A stretch of 41,624 nt of DNA from an uncultured Pseudomonadota bacterium (GTDB lineage Bacteria; Desulfobacterota; Desulfobacteria; Desulfobacterales; Desulfobacteraceae), in the NCBI GenBank assembly GCA_937880875.1, contig CALGRI010000465.1, positions 1-41,624 of the forward strand. Reading direction: 5' to 3'. Numbering within the stretch: position 1 is the stretch's first letter; every line of letters begins with the position of its first letter. Under the pieces are notes generated by a model. That model had not been told where the DNA came from. It searched no databases and saw nothing but the letters and a program-made list of their open reading frames with translations. This document shows positions 1-8,062 of the stretch, piece by piece. The translations under genes and the position numbers were made by a program.

Positions 1-55
1 TCAGGATTTTGCAGCAACGCAGTAGATGGGTGAGTTTTCGTTCAAACACTAATTA
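1..55. repeat. Right arm of palindromic MITE-like element (cut by window edge)
   Basis: These bases equal the right arm of the palindromic element seen whole at 13217-13373. The terminal inverted repeat is at 26-49 and the outer 9-base inverted repeat CACTAATTA at 47-55. The left arm is outside the window. Confidence 0.75.
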
Positions 56-78
56 GAAACGAGGACTGGAAAAAGGTC

Positions 79-1116
79 ATGATAACAGATAAAAAGGGAT
101 TATATCTATCGGGTATCAATAAAACCTATGGGCAAGTAGAAGCAGTCAAGGACGTTACCCTTGAAATAAAATCAGGGGAATTCTTTACCCTGCTGGGTCC
201 TTCCGGCTGTGGCAAAACAACATTGCTGCGCATGATCGCCGGTCTGGAGCTCCAGGATTCAGGCAGCGTAATCCTGGAAGATCAGGATATCACCAGACTG
301 CCCGCCATTAAACGACAGATCAATACCGTTTTCCAGAGCTATGCGCTTTTTCCCCACCTCAATATTTTTGAAAATATTGCCTTTGGGCTTCGTTCCAGAA
401 AAATCCCAGAAAAAGAAATAAAAACCAGGGTTCAGAAATCTCTGGATATGCTTGAGCTTGGAAGCATGCCCAAACGGTATCCCCATCAGCTTTCCGGCGG
501 TCAGAACCAGCGGGTGGCACTTGCCCGCGCCCTGGTAAACGAACCCAAGGTGCTGTTGCTGGATGAACCCATGTCAGCCCTGGATGCCAAATTACGGGCC
601 CAGGTTCAGGTAGAGCTCCGACGGTTGCAGCAAAAACTGGGGCAGACCTTTATACTGGTTACCCATGATCAGGATGAAGCCCTTGTGGTGTCTGATCGGA
701 TTGCGGTAATGAAGGATGGAGAAATCATTCAGTTCGGTACGCCGGAAGAGGTTTATGATTTTCCCAAAAATAAATTTGTTGCAGAATTTTTAGGGGCAGC
801 AAATCTGCTTGCCGGCAGATTCCATGACGGGGTGTTCCATACGGATATCGGCCCCCTTGATCTGGACGTACCGCCTCCCTGGGAACACGGCGTTATTGCG
901 ATCAGGCCTGAATGGATAAACGTTCTGGATACAAAACCGGATAAAAATGGTATCCGGGCAAAGGTCAGCGAGATCATTTACCGCGGCACAAACCGGGATC
1001 TCTGGTTTGAACCCGGCCCGATAAGGGTCAGGAGCAGTACCTATAAGCACTTTAAAATTGGAGATGAACTCTGGCTGGAACTGGCACCAAAAGAACTGGT
1101 GGTGCTCAATGAATAG
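79..1116 (+). CDS. potA: Polyamine ABC transporter ATPase PotA (copy 1)
   Basis: This is the ATP-hydrolysing subunit of a spermidine/putrescine-type importer, acting at the inner face of the cytoplasmic membrane. The 345-residue protein has Walker [10 protein letters not shown] at residues 40-48, the ABC signature [15 protein letters not shown], Walker B VLLLDEP followed by the D-loop SALD, and the switch histidine in [11 protein letters not shown]-terminal TOBE-like region follows (about residues 240-345). The length is typical of PotA (about 350-380). ATG follows a GGACTGGAAAAAGG stretch. It is first in potABCD-aguAB and overlaps potB. Because agmatine-degrading genes follow directly, agmatine or putrescine is the likely cargo; this is inferred from context, as the ATPase does not define substrate. 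Identical to 13397-14434. Confidence 0.93.
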   Translation: MITDKKGLYLSGINKTYGQVEAVKDVTLEIKSGEFFTLLGPSGCGKTTLLRMIAGLELQDSGSVILEDQDITRLPAIKRQINTVFQSYALFPHLNIFENIAFGLRSRKIPEKEIKTRVQKSLDMLELGSMPKRYPHQLSGGQNQRVALARALVNEPKVLLLDEPMSALDAKLRAQVQVELRRLQQKLGQTFILVTHDQDEALVVSDRIAVMKDGEIIQFGTPEEVYDFPKNKFVAEFLGAANLLAGRFHDGVFHTDIGPLDLDVPPPWEHGVIAIRPEWINVLDTKPDKNGIRAKVSEIIYRGTNRDLWFEPGPIRVRSSTYKHFKIGDELWLELAPKELVVLNE

Positions 1117-2014
1117 GCTGATGATCTGGTATGGCGAGCTGCTTTCCCAGAAGAAGCTCATCAAAAGAGGGGCCTTGTTCCTGAGTCCGGGCATGTTGTG
1201 GTTGATAATTTTCCTGATACTTCCGGGTTTGATACTGATCCTTGTCAGCTTTGCCGGCAGGGGAGCTTATGGCGAACTGGTCTGGGAGTTTGGCCTGGAG
1301 AATTATAAACGGCTCATGGGGTTTGGTATATTCGGATGGACCCCGGACTATATCATTATTCTTCTGCGCTCTGTATGGGTGGCCTTTGTCACCACAGGCT
1401 TAGCCGTTGTGCTCTCTTATCCGCTGTGTTTTTTTATCGCACGAAAGCCTGAAAGAACCCGGTATATCTGGCTGATGATAGTGATTATCCCCTTCTGGAC
1501 CAATATGGTCATCAGAACCTACTCCTGGTTTTTGATTTTAGCCCCGGAACTGCCATTTGCCAAACTGGCAGCATATTTTAAAATTATCTCGCCGGGAATG
1601 GCCCTTTATCCCAGCGCCTTTGCCGTTTATCTGGGGATGATTTCCATGTTTCTGCCCTTTGTAGCCCTGCCGCTTTTTTCAAGTGTTGAACGTCTGGACT
1701 GGACCCTGGTTGAAGCAGCACAGGATCTGTATTCGTCAAACACACGAATTTTCATGCATGCCATTTTACCCCAGACCCTGCCCGGGCTTTCTGTTGGCAT
1801 TATTCTGACCTTTGTTCCTGCCATGGGAATGTTTGTTGTTCCGGACCTTCTGGGAGGAGCAAAATATATGCTTGTGGGAAATCTGATTCAACAGCAGTTT
1901 GGTGCCAGCCGAGACTGGGCCTTTGGTGCGGCAATCAGCATGGCGTTAATGGTATTGACCATGGTCAGTCTTTATTTGTATAGAAGAAAAAACAAAGGTA
2001 TGGAGTTGTTATGA
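1109..2014 (+). CDS. potB: Polyamine ABC permease PotB (copy 1)
   Basis: Membrane permease of the PotB/PotH type with about six hydrophobic spans, 301 residues from the chosen start. I chose ATG at 1109 (MNRLMIWYG) over an upstream in-frame ATG at 1058. It overlaps the potA stop by 8 bp, and the upstream alternative would add residues coded inside potA. The binding-protein-dependent permease EAA-like loop is seen as [15 protein letters not shown] followed by ILPQTLPG, the site that contacts the ATPase. The early segment [14 protein letters not shown] is the first membrane span. Its stop overlaps the potC start (ATGA), consistent with translational coupling and one complex. Identical to 14427-15332. 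Confidence 0.92.
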   Translation: MNRLMIWYGELLSQKKLIKRGALFLSPGMLWLIIFLILPGLILILVSFAGRGAYGELVWEFGLENYKRLMGFGIFGWTPDYIIILLRSVWVAFVTTGLAVVLSYPLCFFIARKPERTRYIWLMIVIIPFWTNMVIRTYSWFLILAPELPFAKLAAYFKIISPGMALYPSAFAVYLGMISMFLPFVALPLFSSVERLDWTLVEAAQDLYSSNTRIFMHAILPQTLPGLSVGIILTFVPAMGMFVVPDLLGGAKYMLVGNLIQQQFGASRDWAFGAAISMALMVLTMVSLYLYRRKNKGMELL

Positions 2015-2811
2015 GAAAGATTAATCTGATTATTAATATAATGGCTTTTGGGACCATGGGGTTTTTGTATCTTCCGCTGATGGCTGTGGCATTTTTTTCC
2101 GTGAATAATACAAAATACGGCCTTGCCTGGAAGGGATTTACACTTGACTGGTATATACAGCTGTTTCACAACGAGGTGATCCTTCAGGCGGCCTGGAACA
2201 CACTGATTCTGGCTGTTGTATCCACCCTTGTTTCCACTGTTCTTGGGACCGCGCTTGCAATAGGCATGGACCGGTTTCCCTGGCCCAGAAAAATGAACAC
2301 AGTTCTGGATCTTACTCTTCACCTTCCCGTGATCATACCGGATATCATCCTTGCGGCAGCTCTGGTGGTTGCGTTTGGATTTCTGCGGGGCGTATCATCA
2401 TTGTTTGAACCGGGTCTCTTCAGTATGATCATTGGCCACATTACCTTTCAGGTGGCATTTGTAGCACTTGTGGTCAGAAGCCGTCTTGTCAGCATCGGAA
2501 AAGACATTGAAGAAGCAGCAAGGGATCTGTATGCAAGCACTTCTTATCTTTTATGGAAAATCACCCTGCCCTTATTGATGCCAGGCATTGTTGCCGGTGC
2601 CATGCTTGCCTTTACCTTGTCTCTTGATGACTTTGTAATCAGTTTTTTTACAGCTGGCCCAGACTCGGTAACCCTTCCATTGTATATTTTTGCAGCAGTA
2701 AGACGAGTTGTAACCCCGCAGATTCATGCGCTGTCAACCCTGGTTTTATTTGCCACGATACTTCTTGTGGGTGTCATGGAACGGTTTACAAGGAAAATTA
2801 ATACAAAATAG
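2011..2811 (+). CDS. potC: Polyamine ABC permease PotC (copy 1)
   Basis: Second permease of the importer, 266 residues, the usual PotC/PotI length. The hydrophobic start MAFGTMGFLYLPLMAVAFF is followed by further spans. The ATPase-contact loop reads IEEAARDLYASTSYLLWKI then LPLLMPGI, and FTLSLDDFVISFF matches the conserved late region of PotC proteins. It starts at the ATGA overlap with potB and is followed, 48 bp after its stop, by the binding-protein gene. With PotB it forms the membrane channel of the complex. Identical to 15329-16129. Confidence 0.93.
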   Translation: MRKINLIINIMAFGTMGFLYLPLMAVAFFSVNNTKYGLAWKGFTLDWYIQLFHNEVILQAAWNTLILAVVSTLVSTVLGTALAIGMDRFPWPRKMNTVLDLTLHLPVIIPDIILAAALVVAFGFLRGVSSLFEPGLFSMIIGHITFQVAFVALVVRSRLVSIGKDIEEAARDLYASTSYLLWKITLPLLMPGIVAGAMLAFTLSLDDFVISFFTAGPDSVTLPLYIFAAVRRVVTPQIHALSTLVLFATILLVGVMERFTRKINTK

Positions 2812-2859
2812 ATATTGTTTAAACGTTGCGATAATAACCAAACGATTAAGGAGGATGAA

Positions 2860-3912
2860 ATGAAAAAATTATTGTTAATGGCTATTGTATTATTTGTTTT
2901 TTTATCAGGAACCGCATGGTGCGGGAGCGGCGAATTGAAAATATTTACATGGTCTGAATACATGGATGAAGTCAATTTTCCAAAGGAATTTGAAAAAGCC
3001 ACGGGTATCAAAGTGAGTCTGGATCTGTATGAATCAAATGAAGATATGATGGCGAAACTGCAATCCGGCGGATTGGGGCAATATGACATTATTATCCCAT
3101 CAGACTATATTATGCCAAGCCTTATTCAGTTAAATATGCTAACGCCCCTTGACCACTCAAAAATACCCAATTTGAAAAACCTGAGTAAAAAGTTTGCCAG
3201 CCCGGTTTTTGATCCGGGCAATAAATATTCAGCCGGGTGGCAGTGGGGAACGGTTGGATTGATGTATAACAAGAAAAAATTAAGCCCGGCAGATGTTGAG
3301 TCCTGGTCCATTATATTTGATCCCGAAAAAAAACCAGGAACCTTTTATCTGATTGATTCTGTCAGGGAAATGCTGGGGATCACCCTGCTGTATCTGGGAT
3401 ATGATTTTAACTCCATCAACCCGAAAGAACTGAAAGAGGCTGCCGATCTTCTTGTCAGCACAAAGAAGAGAGAAGCCTGTCTGGGATTTAAAGGTGGTGT
3501 GGGTGGTAAAAACGATGTTATTTCCGGAACAGCTGCTGCTGCACTGGTTTACAATGGCGATGCCGTTCAGACCGTTGCCGAAGATCCGGATACCTATGGT
3601 TTTATCGTGCCAAAGGAAGGCAGCGCCATATGGATAGACTCCATGTGTATCCCTGCCAAAGCCCCAAACCTGGATTCTGCACACAAGTGGATCAACTGGG
3701 TTCTGGATGCCAAAGTAGGTGCCGAGCTTTCAAATTATAATCATTTTGCAACACCCAATGCAGCGGCCATGCCCTATCTTTCCAAAGAAGACCTGAATAA
3801 CCCGGGTGTATGGCCCACCCCGGAAATTATTGAAACTTTAAGATTTGTAAAAGACCTTGGGAAAGACAATCATATTGCCGACCAGGCATGGACAAGGGCA
3901 AAGTCCCATTAA
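2860..3912 (+). CDS. potD: Periplasmic polyamine-binding protein PotD (copy 1)
   Basis: Extracytoplasmic solute-binding protein that delivers polyamine to PotBC, 350 residues. ATG at 2860 is chosen because AAGGAGGATGAA directly precedes it and it begins a typical signal peptide (MKKLLLMAIVLFVFLSGTAW). An upstream in-frame TTG at 2815 would prepend a hydrophilic stretch. The mature protein opens with LKIFTWSEYMD and contains YESNEDMMAKL and YDIIIPSDYIM, hallmarks of the PotD/PotF family. Later WQWGTVGLMYNKK and YNGDAV are also family-like. Whether agmatine, putrescine or spermidine is bound cannot be told from sequence; the adjacent aguA-aguB favours agmatine. Identical to 16178-17230. Confidence 0.92.
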   Translation: MKKLLLMAIVLFVFLSGTAWCGSGELKIFTWSEYMDEVNFPKEFEKATGIKVSLDLYESNEDMMAKLQSGGLGQYDIIIPSDYIMPSLIQLNMLTPLDHSKIPNLKNLSKKFASPVFDPGNKYSAGWQWGTVGLMYNKKKLSPADVESWSIIFDPEKKPGTFYLIDSVREMLGITLLYLGYDFNSINPKELKEAADLLVSTKKREACLGFKGGVGGKNDVISGTAAAALVYNGDAVQTVAEDPDTYGFIVPKEGSAIWIDSMCIPAKAPNLDSAHKWINWVLDAKVGAELSNYNHFATPNAAAMPYLSKEDLNNPGVWPTPEIIETLRFVKDLGKDNHIADQAWTRAKSH

Positions 3913-3985
3913 CGATTATGATTCAAACATGATGGCGGCCAAGATGTATTGCCGCCATCATGTTATTTTTGAGGGGAAAAAATCT

Positions 3986-5080
3986 ATGTCCAGAATATTG
4001 GGGACAACGCCAAGACAGGATGGTTTCAGGATGCCGGGTGAGTTTGAGCCCCATGAAAAATGCTGGATGCTGTGGCCTGAACGACCGGACAATTGGCGGT
4101 TGAATGCAGTACCTGCCCAGAACGTATTTTCCCTGGTTGCCCAGGCCATATCCCGGTTTGAACCCGTGGCCATGGGAGTATCCAAACACCAGATTGAAAC
4201 TGCCCAAAACAGCCTGCCATCTGAAATTGAAATTGTTCACATTGAATCAGATGATTCGTGGATGAGGGATACAGGACCCACATTTGTTAAAAATGATAGC
4301 AATGAAGTCCGGGGGGTGGACTGGGATTTTAATGCCTGGGGCGGGCTTAACGGAGGGATATATTTCCCATGGGATAAAGACATCTGTGTGGCCAAAGAAG
4401 TTTTGAAACATGGAAAAATAGACCGGTATAAAGCTTGTATTATCCTTGAAGGCGGTGCCATCCATACGGATGGTGAAGGCACATTAATTACAACAGAAGA
4501 GTGCCTGTTGAACCCTAACCGGAATCCGGATCTTTCAAAGACCCAGATAGAAAACCATTTAAAAGAATATTTGAATGTAGAAAAAATCATCTGGCTGGGA
4601 AAAGGGGTGTTCATGGATGAGACAGACGGCCATGTGGACAACCTGTGCTGCTTTACAAGGCCCGGAGAAGTCCTGCTTCACTGGACAGATGACAAGACAG
4701 ATCCCCAGTATGAAATATCCTGTGATGCCTTTGACAGGCTCTCAGGTTCTGTTGATGCAAAAGGCAGAAAAATAAAAATTCATAAAATCCATCAGCCCGG
4801 CCCATTGTATATGACCGAGGCGGAAAGCCTGGGGATTGAAAAAAAGCCCAATGTCGCACCAAGGAACGATGGGAACAGGCTGGCGGCATCCTATGTGAAT
4901 TTTTATATTGCCAATAATGGTATTGTCATGCCTTTATTTGATGATCCCCATGATAAAGCTGCCATGGAAAAAATAAAAAGCCTTTTCCCGGAGAGAATTG
5001 TGGTGGGTATCTATGCCCGGGAAATACTTCTCGGGGGAGGAAATATCCATTGTATCACCCAGCAGCAGCCAGGTGTTTAA
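3986..5080 (+). CDS. aguA: Agmatine deiminase AguA (copy 1)
   Basis: Hydrolyses agmatine to N-carbamoylputrescine and ammonia in the cytoplasm. The family is the Porphyromonas-type peptidyl-arginine deiminase/agmatine deiminase (PAD_porph) guanidino-modifying superfamily. The start at 3986 (MSRILGTTPRQDGF) follows GAGGGGAAAAAATCT and gives 364 residues, the normal AguA length; a start at 3857 would overlap potD by 56 bp and is rejected. The substrate/catalytic elements DSWMRDTGP, EGGAIHTDG, FMDETDGHVDN and the catalytic Cys356 in GGGNIHCITQQQP are all present. It lies 73 bp after potD and 81 bp before aguB, so import and first degradation step are in one operon. Identical to 17304-18398. Confidence 0.95.
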   Translation: MSRILGTTPRQDGFRMPGEFEPHEKCWMLWPERPDNWRLNAVPAQNVFSLVAQAISRFEPVAMGVSKHQIETAQNSLPSEIEIVHIESDDSWMRDTGPTFVKNDSNEVRGVDWDFNAWGGLNGGIYFPWDKDICVAKEVLKHGKIDRYKACIILEGGAIHTDGEGTLITTEECLLNPNRNPDLSKTQIENHLKEYLNVEKIIWLGKGVFMDETDGHVDNLCCFTRPGEVLLHWTDDKTDPQYEISCDAFDRLSGSVDAKGRKIKIHKIHQPGPLYMTEAESLGIEKKPNVAPRNDGNRLAASYVNFYIANNGIVMPLFDDPHDKAAMEKIKSLFPERIVVGIYAREILLGGGNIHCITQQQPGV

Positions 5081-5161
5081 ACATGAACGCATATTGTCTG
5101 AGGACATATTGCCTGAGGACATACTGGTGGATATGATCGGTTAAAACAAGGAGAAAAAACC

Positions 5162-6055
5162 ATGTCAACGGTTTGGGTTGCTGCCACCCAGATGGCCTGC
5201 ACAACGGATCGCGATCAGAATATCTTGACTGCGGAAAAACTGGTTCAAGAGGCGGCCCAAAAAGGTGCCCAGATTGTGTTGCTTCAGGAGCTTTTTGAAA
5301 ATCTTTATTTCTGCCAGGAGGAAAAGGCCGAGCATTTCAATCTGGCAAGCACTTTAGAAGAGAATAGAGCGGTCAAACATTTTAGTACCATTGCAAAAAA
5401 ATTAAATATTGTATTGCCCATCAGTTTCTTTGAAAAAAAGAACAATGCCCATTACAATACCACTGCCGTGATTGATGCCGACGGAAGCATACTGGGAATT
5501 TACAGAAAATGTCATATACCCGACGGTCCCGGGTATGAGGAAAAATTCTATTTTAATCCTGGGGATACGGGTTTCAAGGTATGGCAGACAAAATATGCGT
5601 GTATCGGTGTGGGCATCTGCTGGGATCAGTGGTTCCCGGAAGCAGCCAGGATCATGGCGTTAAAAGGCGCTGAGATTATTTTTTATCCCACAGCCATTGG
5701 ATCAGAGCCTGCCAATGGTGCCCTGGATTCAAAGGAGCACTGGCAAACCTGCATGCAGGGACACGCTGCCTGCAATATGATCCCGGTTGTGGCATCCAAC
5801 AGGATCGGTACGGAATCATTTGATAGATCCAGCATCAGCTTTTACGGATCATCCTTTATCACAGACAACATGGGCCGTATTCTCACCCAGGCCAACCGGA
5901 CAGATGAAGCCGTGATCCTTTCAAATTTTGATCTTGAACAATTTAAGATCCAGAGAGCTTCATGGGGACTTTTCAGAGACAGAAGACCTTCCCAGTACAG
6001 GATCTTGCTCACAAGTGGTGGTGAAAACAATGGGCCTGTCTATGATCCGGAATAA
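5162..6055 (+). CDS. aguB: N-carbamoylputrescine amidase AguB (copy 1)
   Basis: Nitrilase-superfamily amidase converting N-carbamoylputrescine to putrescine, CO2 and ammonia. The 297-residue length is standard. The catalytic triad is visible: Glu43 in LLQELFENLYFC, Lys116 in YRKCHIPDGPGY and Cys153 in GVGICWDQWFPE. AAGGAGAAAAAACC precedes ATG. It completes the agmatine-to-putrescine route begun by aguA. The protein is identical to the second copy except near the C-terminus (GPVYDPE here, GPAGDPE at 18480-19373), where the long repeat stops matching. Confidence 0.95.
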   Translation: MSTVWVAATQMACTTDRDQNILTAEKLVQEAAQKGAQIVLLQELFENLYFCQEEKAEHFNLASTLEENRAVKHFSTIAKKLNIVLPISFFEKKNNAHYNTTAVIDADGSILGIYRKCHIPDGPGYEEKFYFNPGDTGFKVWQTKYACIGVGICWDQWFPEAARIMALKGAEIIFYPTAIGSEPANGALDSKEHWQTCMQGHAACNMIPVVASNRIGTESFDRSSISFYGSSFITDNMGRILTQANRTDEAVILSNFDLEQFKIQRASWGLFRDRRPSQYRILLTSGGENNGPVYDPE

Positions 6056-6098
6056 AAATCAATGACCTTAAATAACGCTTCATAGGAAAAATTTATTC

Positions 6099-6668
6099 AT
6101 GTTAGACAACATTTTAGAAAATAAAGTCAGAATACATACACGGGATATTCAACTTGCCACCTACCCTCACACAGGCTCCCGGGTGATTGTTCACGGTGTT
6201 TTAAAAGACGAACGATACATAAGAATATTTGATGTGACAGGAGCTGTTATAGAACCAGGAATCATTCACCACATGGATGTAAAGCTATTGATAAAGCCAG
6301 ATCCCCTCATGATAGAAGATGCTGAGGCAAAGATGATCCAGGTCCCCATGACTGAATGCACCACCACCCTTGATACAATAGAAAAACTAAAAGGGCTTGA
6401 GATTAAATCAGGATTTTCAAAAAATATCAGGGATATCATGGGTGGGAAAAAAGGATGCACCCATCTTTGCCAGTTGGTCATTGCTATGGGCCAGGAGATT
6501 GTCCATGGCTGGCTGACCCAGAAAAGAAAAGATAACTCATCTATGCCAAAGGATCTTGACAATTTCAGCGAAAAAAATTTTTTAATCGATTCCTGCCGGC
6601 TGTGGACCCGGCAAGGACCGAAAATGAAAAGCCTTGAGCAGGCAATAAAGGCCGGGCATTCTTTTTAA
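6099..6668 (+). CDS. DUF2889 domain protein
   Basis: A 189-residue cytoplasmic protein without signal peptide or membrane span. I recognise the DUF2889 pattern: an N-terminal half beginning RIHTRDIQLATYPH, and a later GGKKGCTHLCQLV motif carrying two cysteines and a histidine. Function of this family is unknown to me. It starts 43 bp after aguB on the same strand, so it is likely co-transcribed with the first polyamine operon. It has no counterpart after the second operon copy: there the corresponding DNA is missing. It is convergent with atl, only 8 bp separating the stop codons. Confidence 0.7.
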   Translation: MLDNILENKVRIHTRDIQLATYPHTGSRVIVHGVLKDERYIRIFDVTGAVIEPGIIHHMDVKLLIKPDPLMIEDAEAKMIQVPMTECTTTLDTIEKLKGLEIKSGFSKNIRDIMGGKKGCTHLCQLVIAMGQEIVHGWLTQKRKDNSSMPKDLDNFSEKNFLIDSCRLWTRQGPKMKSLEQAIKAGHSF

Positions 6669-6676
6669 CGCAAGTT

Positions 6677-7018
6677 TTAATAAGGCCTTTCCATTTGAAC
6701 AGGCTTGATCCATAAGTAAACCTTTAGATCAATGGTATCACTTTTAGAAAATTTAACACCCTCTGATTCAAGAAGCGCCTTTTGCAATTCATACCCCTGG
6801 GACGGCCTCAAGGATATTTTTCCCTTTGAGTTGATAATACGATGCCATGGCAGATCATGCTTTCTTGACATTGAATGAAGCAGCCTTGAAATCTGGCGGG
6901 CACCATTTGGTTTTCCGGCAAGGGCGGCTGCCCTACCATAGGTCAGCACCTTCCCTTCAGGAATATTGTAAATAATATTCAATGCTTTCTGGGTGAATCG
7001 TGTATACATGTCTGCCAC
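6677..7018 (-). CDS. atl: Alkyltransferase-like DNA-binding protein (Atl/MGMT family)
   Basis: 113-residue protein of the O6-methylguanine-DNA methyltransferase DNA-binding domain family. The normal active-site PCHR is replaced by PWHR (Trp58), and the helix-turn-helix/arginine-finger region reads PNGARQISRLLH. This is the signature of alkyltransferase-like proteins, which bind O6-alkylguanine and flip it without dealkylating, handing lesions to nucleotide excision repair (known for Atl1/eAtl). Size fits the family (about 100-115). There is no evident link to polyamine metabolism. A truncated copy of its 3' end survives at 19406-19536. Confidence 0.88.
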   Translation of the reverse strand: MADMYTRFTQKALNIIYNIPEGKVLTYGRAAALAGKPNGARQISRLLHSMSRKHDLPWHRIINSKGKISLRPSQGYELQKALLESEGVKFSKSDTIDLKVYLWIKPVQMERPY

Positions 7019-7021
7019 CTT

Positions 7022-7249
7022 GCCATGTTTACCCTTTTTTTACAATTTTTAACGACTTTACATGCCCTTGAGCTTTATTATTGGGGAATCAGCAAAATCC
7101 CCGCCTCCAGAACAGCAATCTTTATTAACCTGATCCCAGTCACGGCCGTCCTGTTAGGCTGACTGATTTTAGGTGAGATATTAAACGCAAAGCAGATTAT
7201 GGCAACGGTTATTGTCATTTCCGGAGTTTTGCTCAACAATAAACGATAG
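7022..7249 (+). pseudogene. EamA/DMT transporter C-terminal remnant with internal stop
   Basis: The plus strand reads an EamA-type drug/metabolite transporter tail. From 7076 it gives ISKIPASRTAIFINLIPV, then TAVLLG, a TGA stop at 7160-7162, then LILGEILNAKQIMATV and an end at 7249. Family members have a tryptophan (TGG) at the stop position, so a single G-to-A change explains it. No N-terminal two thirds are present, and its left edge runs into the atl start, so this is a dead fragment. Part of it, with the same TGA, recurs at 19531-19561. Confidence 0.75.
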
Positions 7250-7266
7250 GAAATTGTGAGGGAAGC

Positions 7267-7716
7267 TTATTTTTCCCAGTCGTTACGGTTTCTCAACAAT
7301 TGCAGGCGAATTGAAACTTCCGTTTTAAGGATTCCATCGATTTTGTTGATTTGTTCAATAAGCGTTCGAAGTTCGTCCTGGGATTTGGCACTGAACTCCA
7401 CATCAAAATCAAATGCGCCTGTGAGGTGGGCGATATACCATACACGATTAATCTCATGGAGCTGTTTTTTGACATTATCAATTTTTTTAATATCAACTCT
7501 AATGCAGATATTACCCCTGAACACATACCCCAGTTTCTGTTGGTTAACGACAGCTACGATCTGTATAATTTCATCTTCAAGCATTTTTTTTATTCGTTTT
7601 CGAATGGCTGTCTCGGATAGATTTAATTTTTTGGCGATCTCTGTATTGGGTGTTCTGCCGTTTTGATTCAACAGCTTAATGATTTCAGTATCAATATCAT
7701 CGACGTGTAAATTCAA
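7267..7716 (-). CDS. Lrp/AsnC-family transcriptional regulator
   Basis: Feast/famine-type regulator, about 149 residues. The N-terminal winged helix covers DDIDTEIIKLLNQNGRTPN and AKKLNLSETAIRKRIKKM. A RAM (ligand-binding) domain follows, in which YIAHLTGAFDFDVEF is the characteristic strand. I place the start at TTG 7716 because GAGGTG lies six bases upstream; a TTG at 7728 is also in frame. It is transcribed divergently from gabT and the fusion gene across a 346-bp region rich in TCGAAT-type motifs. It is therefore the probable local regulator, sensing a polyamine-derived amine or amino acid (inference). Confidence 0.88.
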   Translation of the reverse strand: MNLHVDDIDTEIIKLLNQNGRTPNTEIAKKLNLSETAIRKRIKKMLEDEIIQIVAVVNQQKLGYVFRGNICIRVDIKKIDNVKKQLHEINRVWYIAHLTGAFDFDVEFSAKSQDELRTLIEQINKIDGILKTEVSIRLQLLRNRNDWEK

Positions 7717-7838
7717 TGTGCACCTCAAAAGTGGTTTGCAGTCCTGAAAAAGGCATGAAAAATAATTTTCCCGATCAGGGCATTTATAAAAGTTAACAAT
7801 TCAAATGGTTCCTATCATGGTGTCCGAAAAAACACAAG

Positions 7839-7922
7839 TTCGAATATCGAATATTCGATTTACGCACTTAAAAAATCGTAGACTCATACTAAATTCGAAA
7901 TAAAAAGATTGACAATCGAATT
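7839..7922. promoter_or_regulatory. Candidate Lrp-family operator cluster
   Basis: The divergent region contains repeated TCGAAT-like words: TTCGAATA at 7839-7846, a perfect 12-base palindrome TCGAATATTCGA at 7847-7858, ATTCGAAAT near 7892-7900 and ATCGAATT at 7915-7922. Their AT-rich dyads and spacing resemble multi-site Lrp binding. The last site overlaps the -35 proposed for gabT. The regulator gene is adjacent. Confidence 0.5.
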
Positions 7923-7937
7923 AGATTCTATTAGTTG
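7909..7937 (+). promoter_or_regulatory. Candidate promoter for gabT operon
   Basis: A perfect -35 TTGACA lies at 7909-7914. At 17-bp spacing the -10 would be TAGTTG (7932-7937), a poor match, as expected for an activated or regulated promoter. It lies about 125 bp before gabT. Confidence 0.4.
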
Positions 7938-8062
7938 GATCGATAGGGGTCTTTAGCATTTAATCAAAAAGGCGGGTGATCTGAGCTTCAAATTAATAAA
8001 AAGAAACCTGAAAAATTAAAGGCAGATGCCAGCCAGACTAAAATTATATTAGGAGATTTAAA

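Larger units (their letters stand above)
1..6038 (+). repeat. Long direct repeat, copy 1 (potABCD-aguAB)
   Basis: This stretch matches 13319-19356 with a constant offset of 13318. Translations of the six real genes, and of the incidental open frames on both strands, agree between the copies, which requires base identity. The first mismatch is at 6039 (T here, C at 19357), inside the last codons of aguB. The repeat may extend left of the window, because base 1 already lies inside it. The two copies are directly oriented and enclose about 7.3 kb. Confidence 0.97.

Noticed and set aside
3857-3985. Upstream extension of agmatine deiminase (and 17175-17303 in copy 2)
   Set aside because: It overlaps potD and adds residues not seen in AguA, and a good ribosome-binding site precedes the ATG at 3986.
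6647-6690. AAAGGCC/GGCCTTT inverted repeat between DUF2889 and atl as a bidirectional terminator
   Set aside because: The stem is only 7 bp with a loop of about 30 bases, and no proper U-tract.
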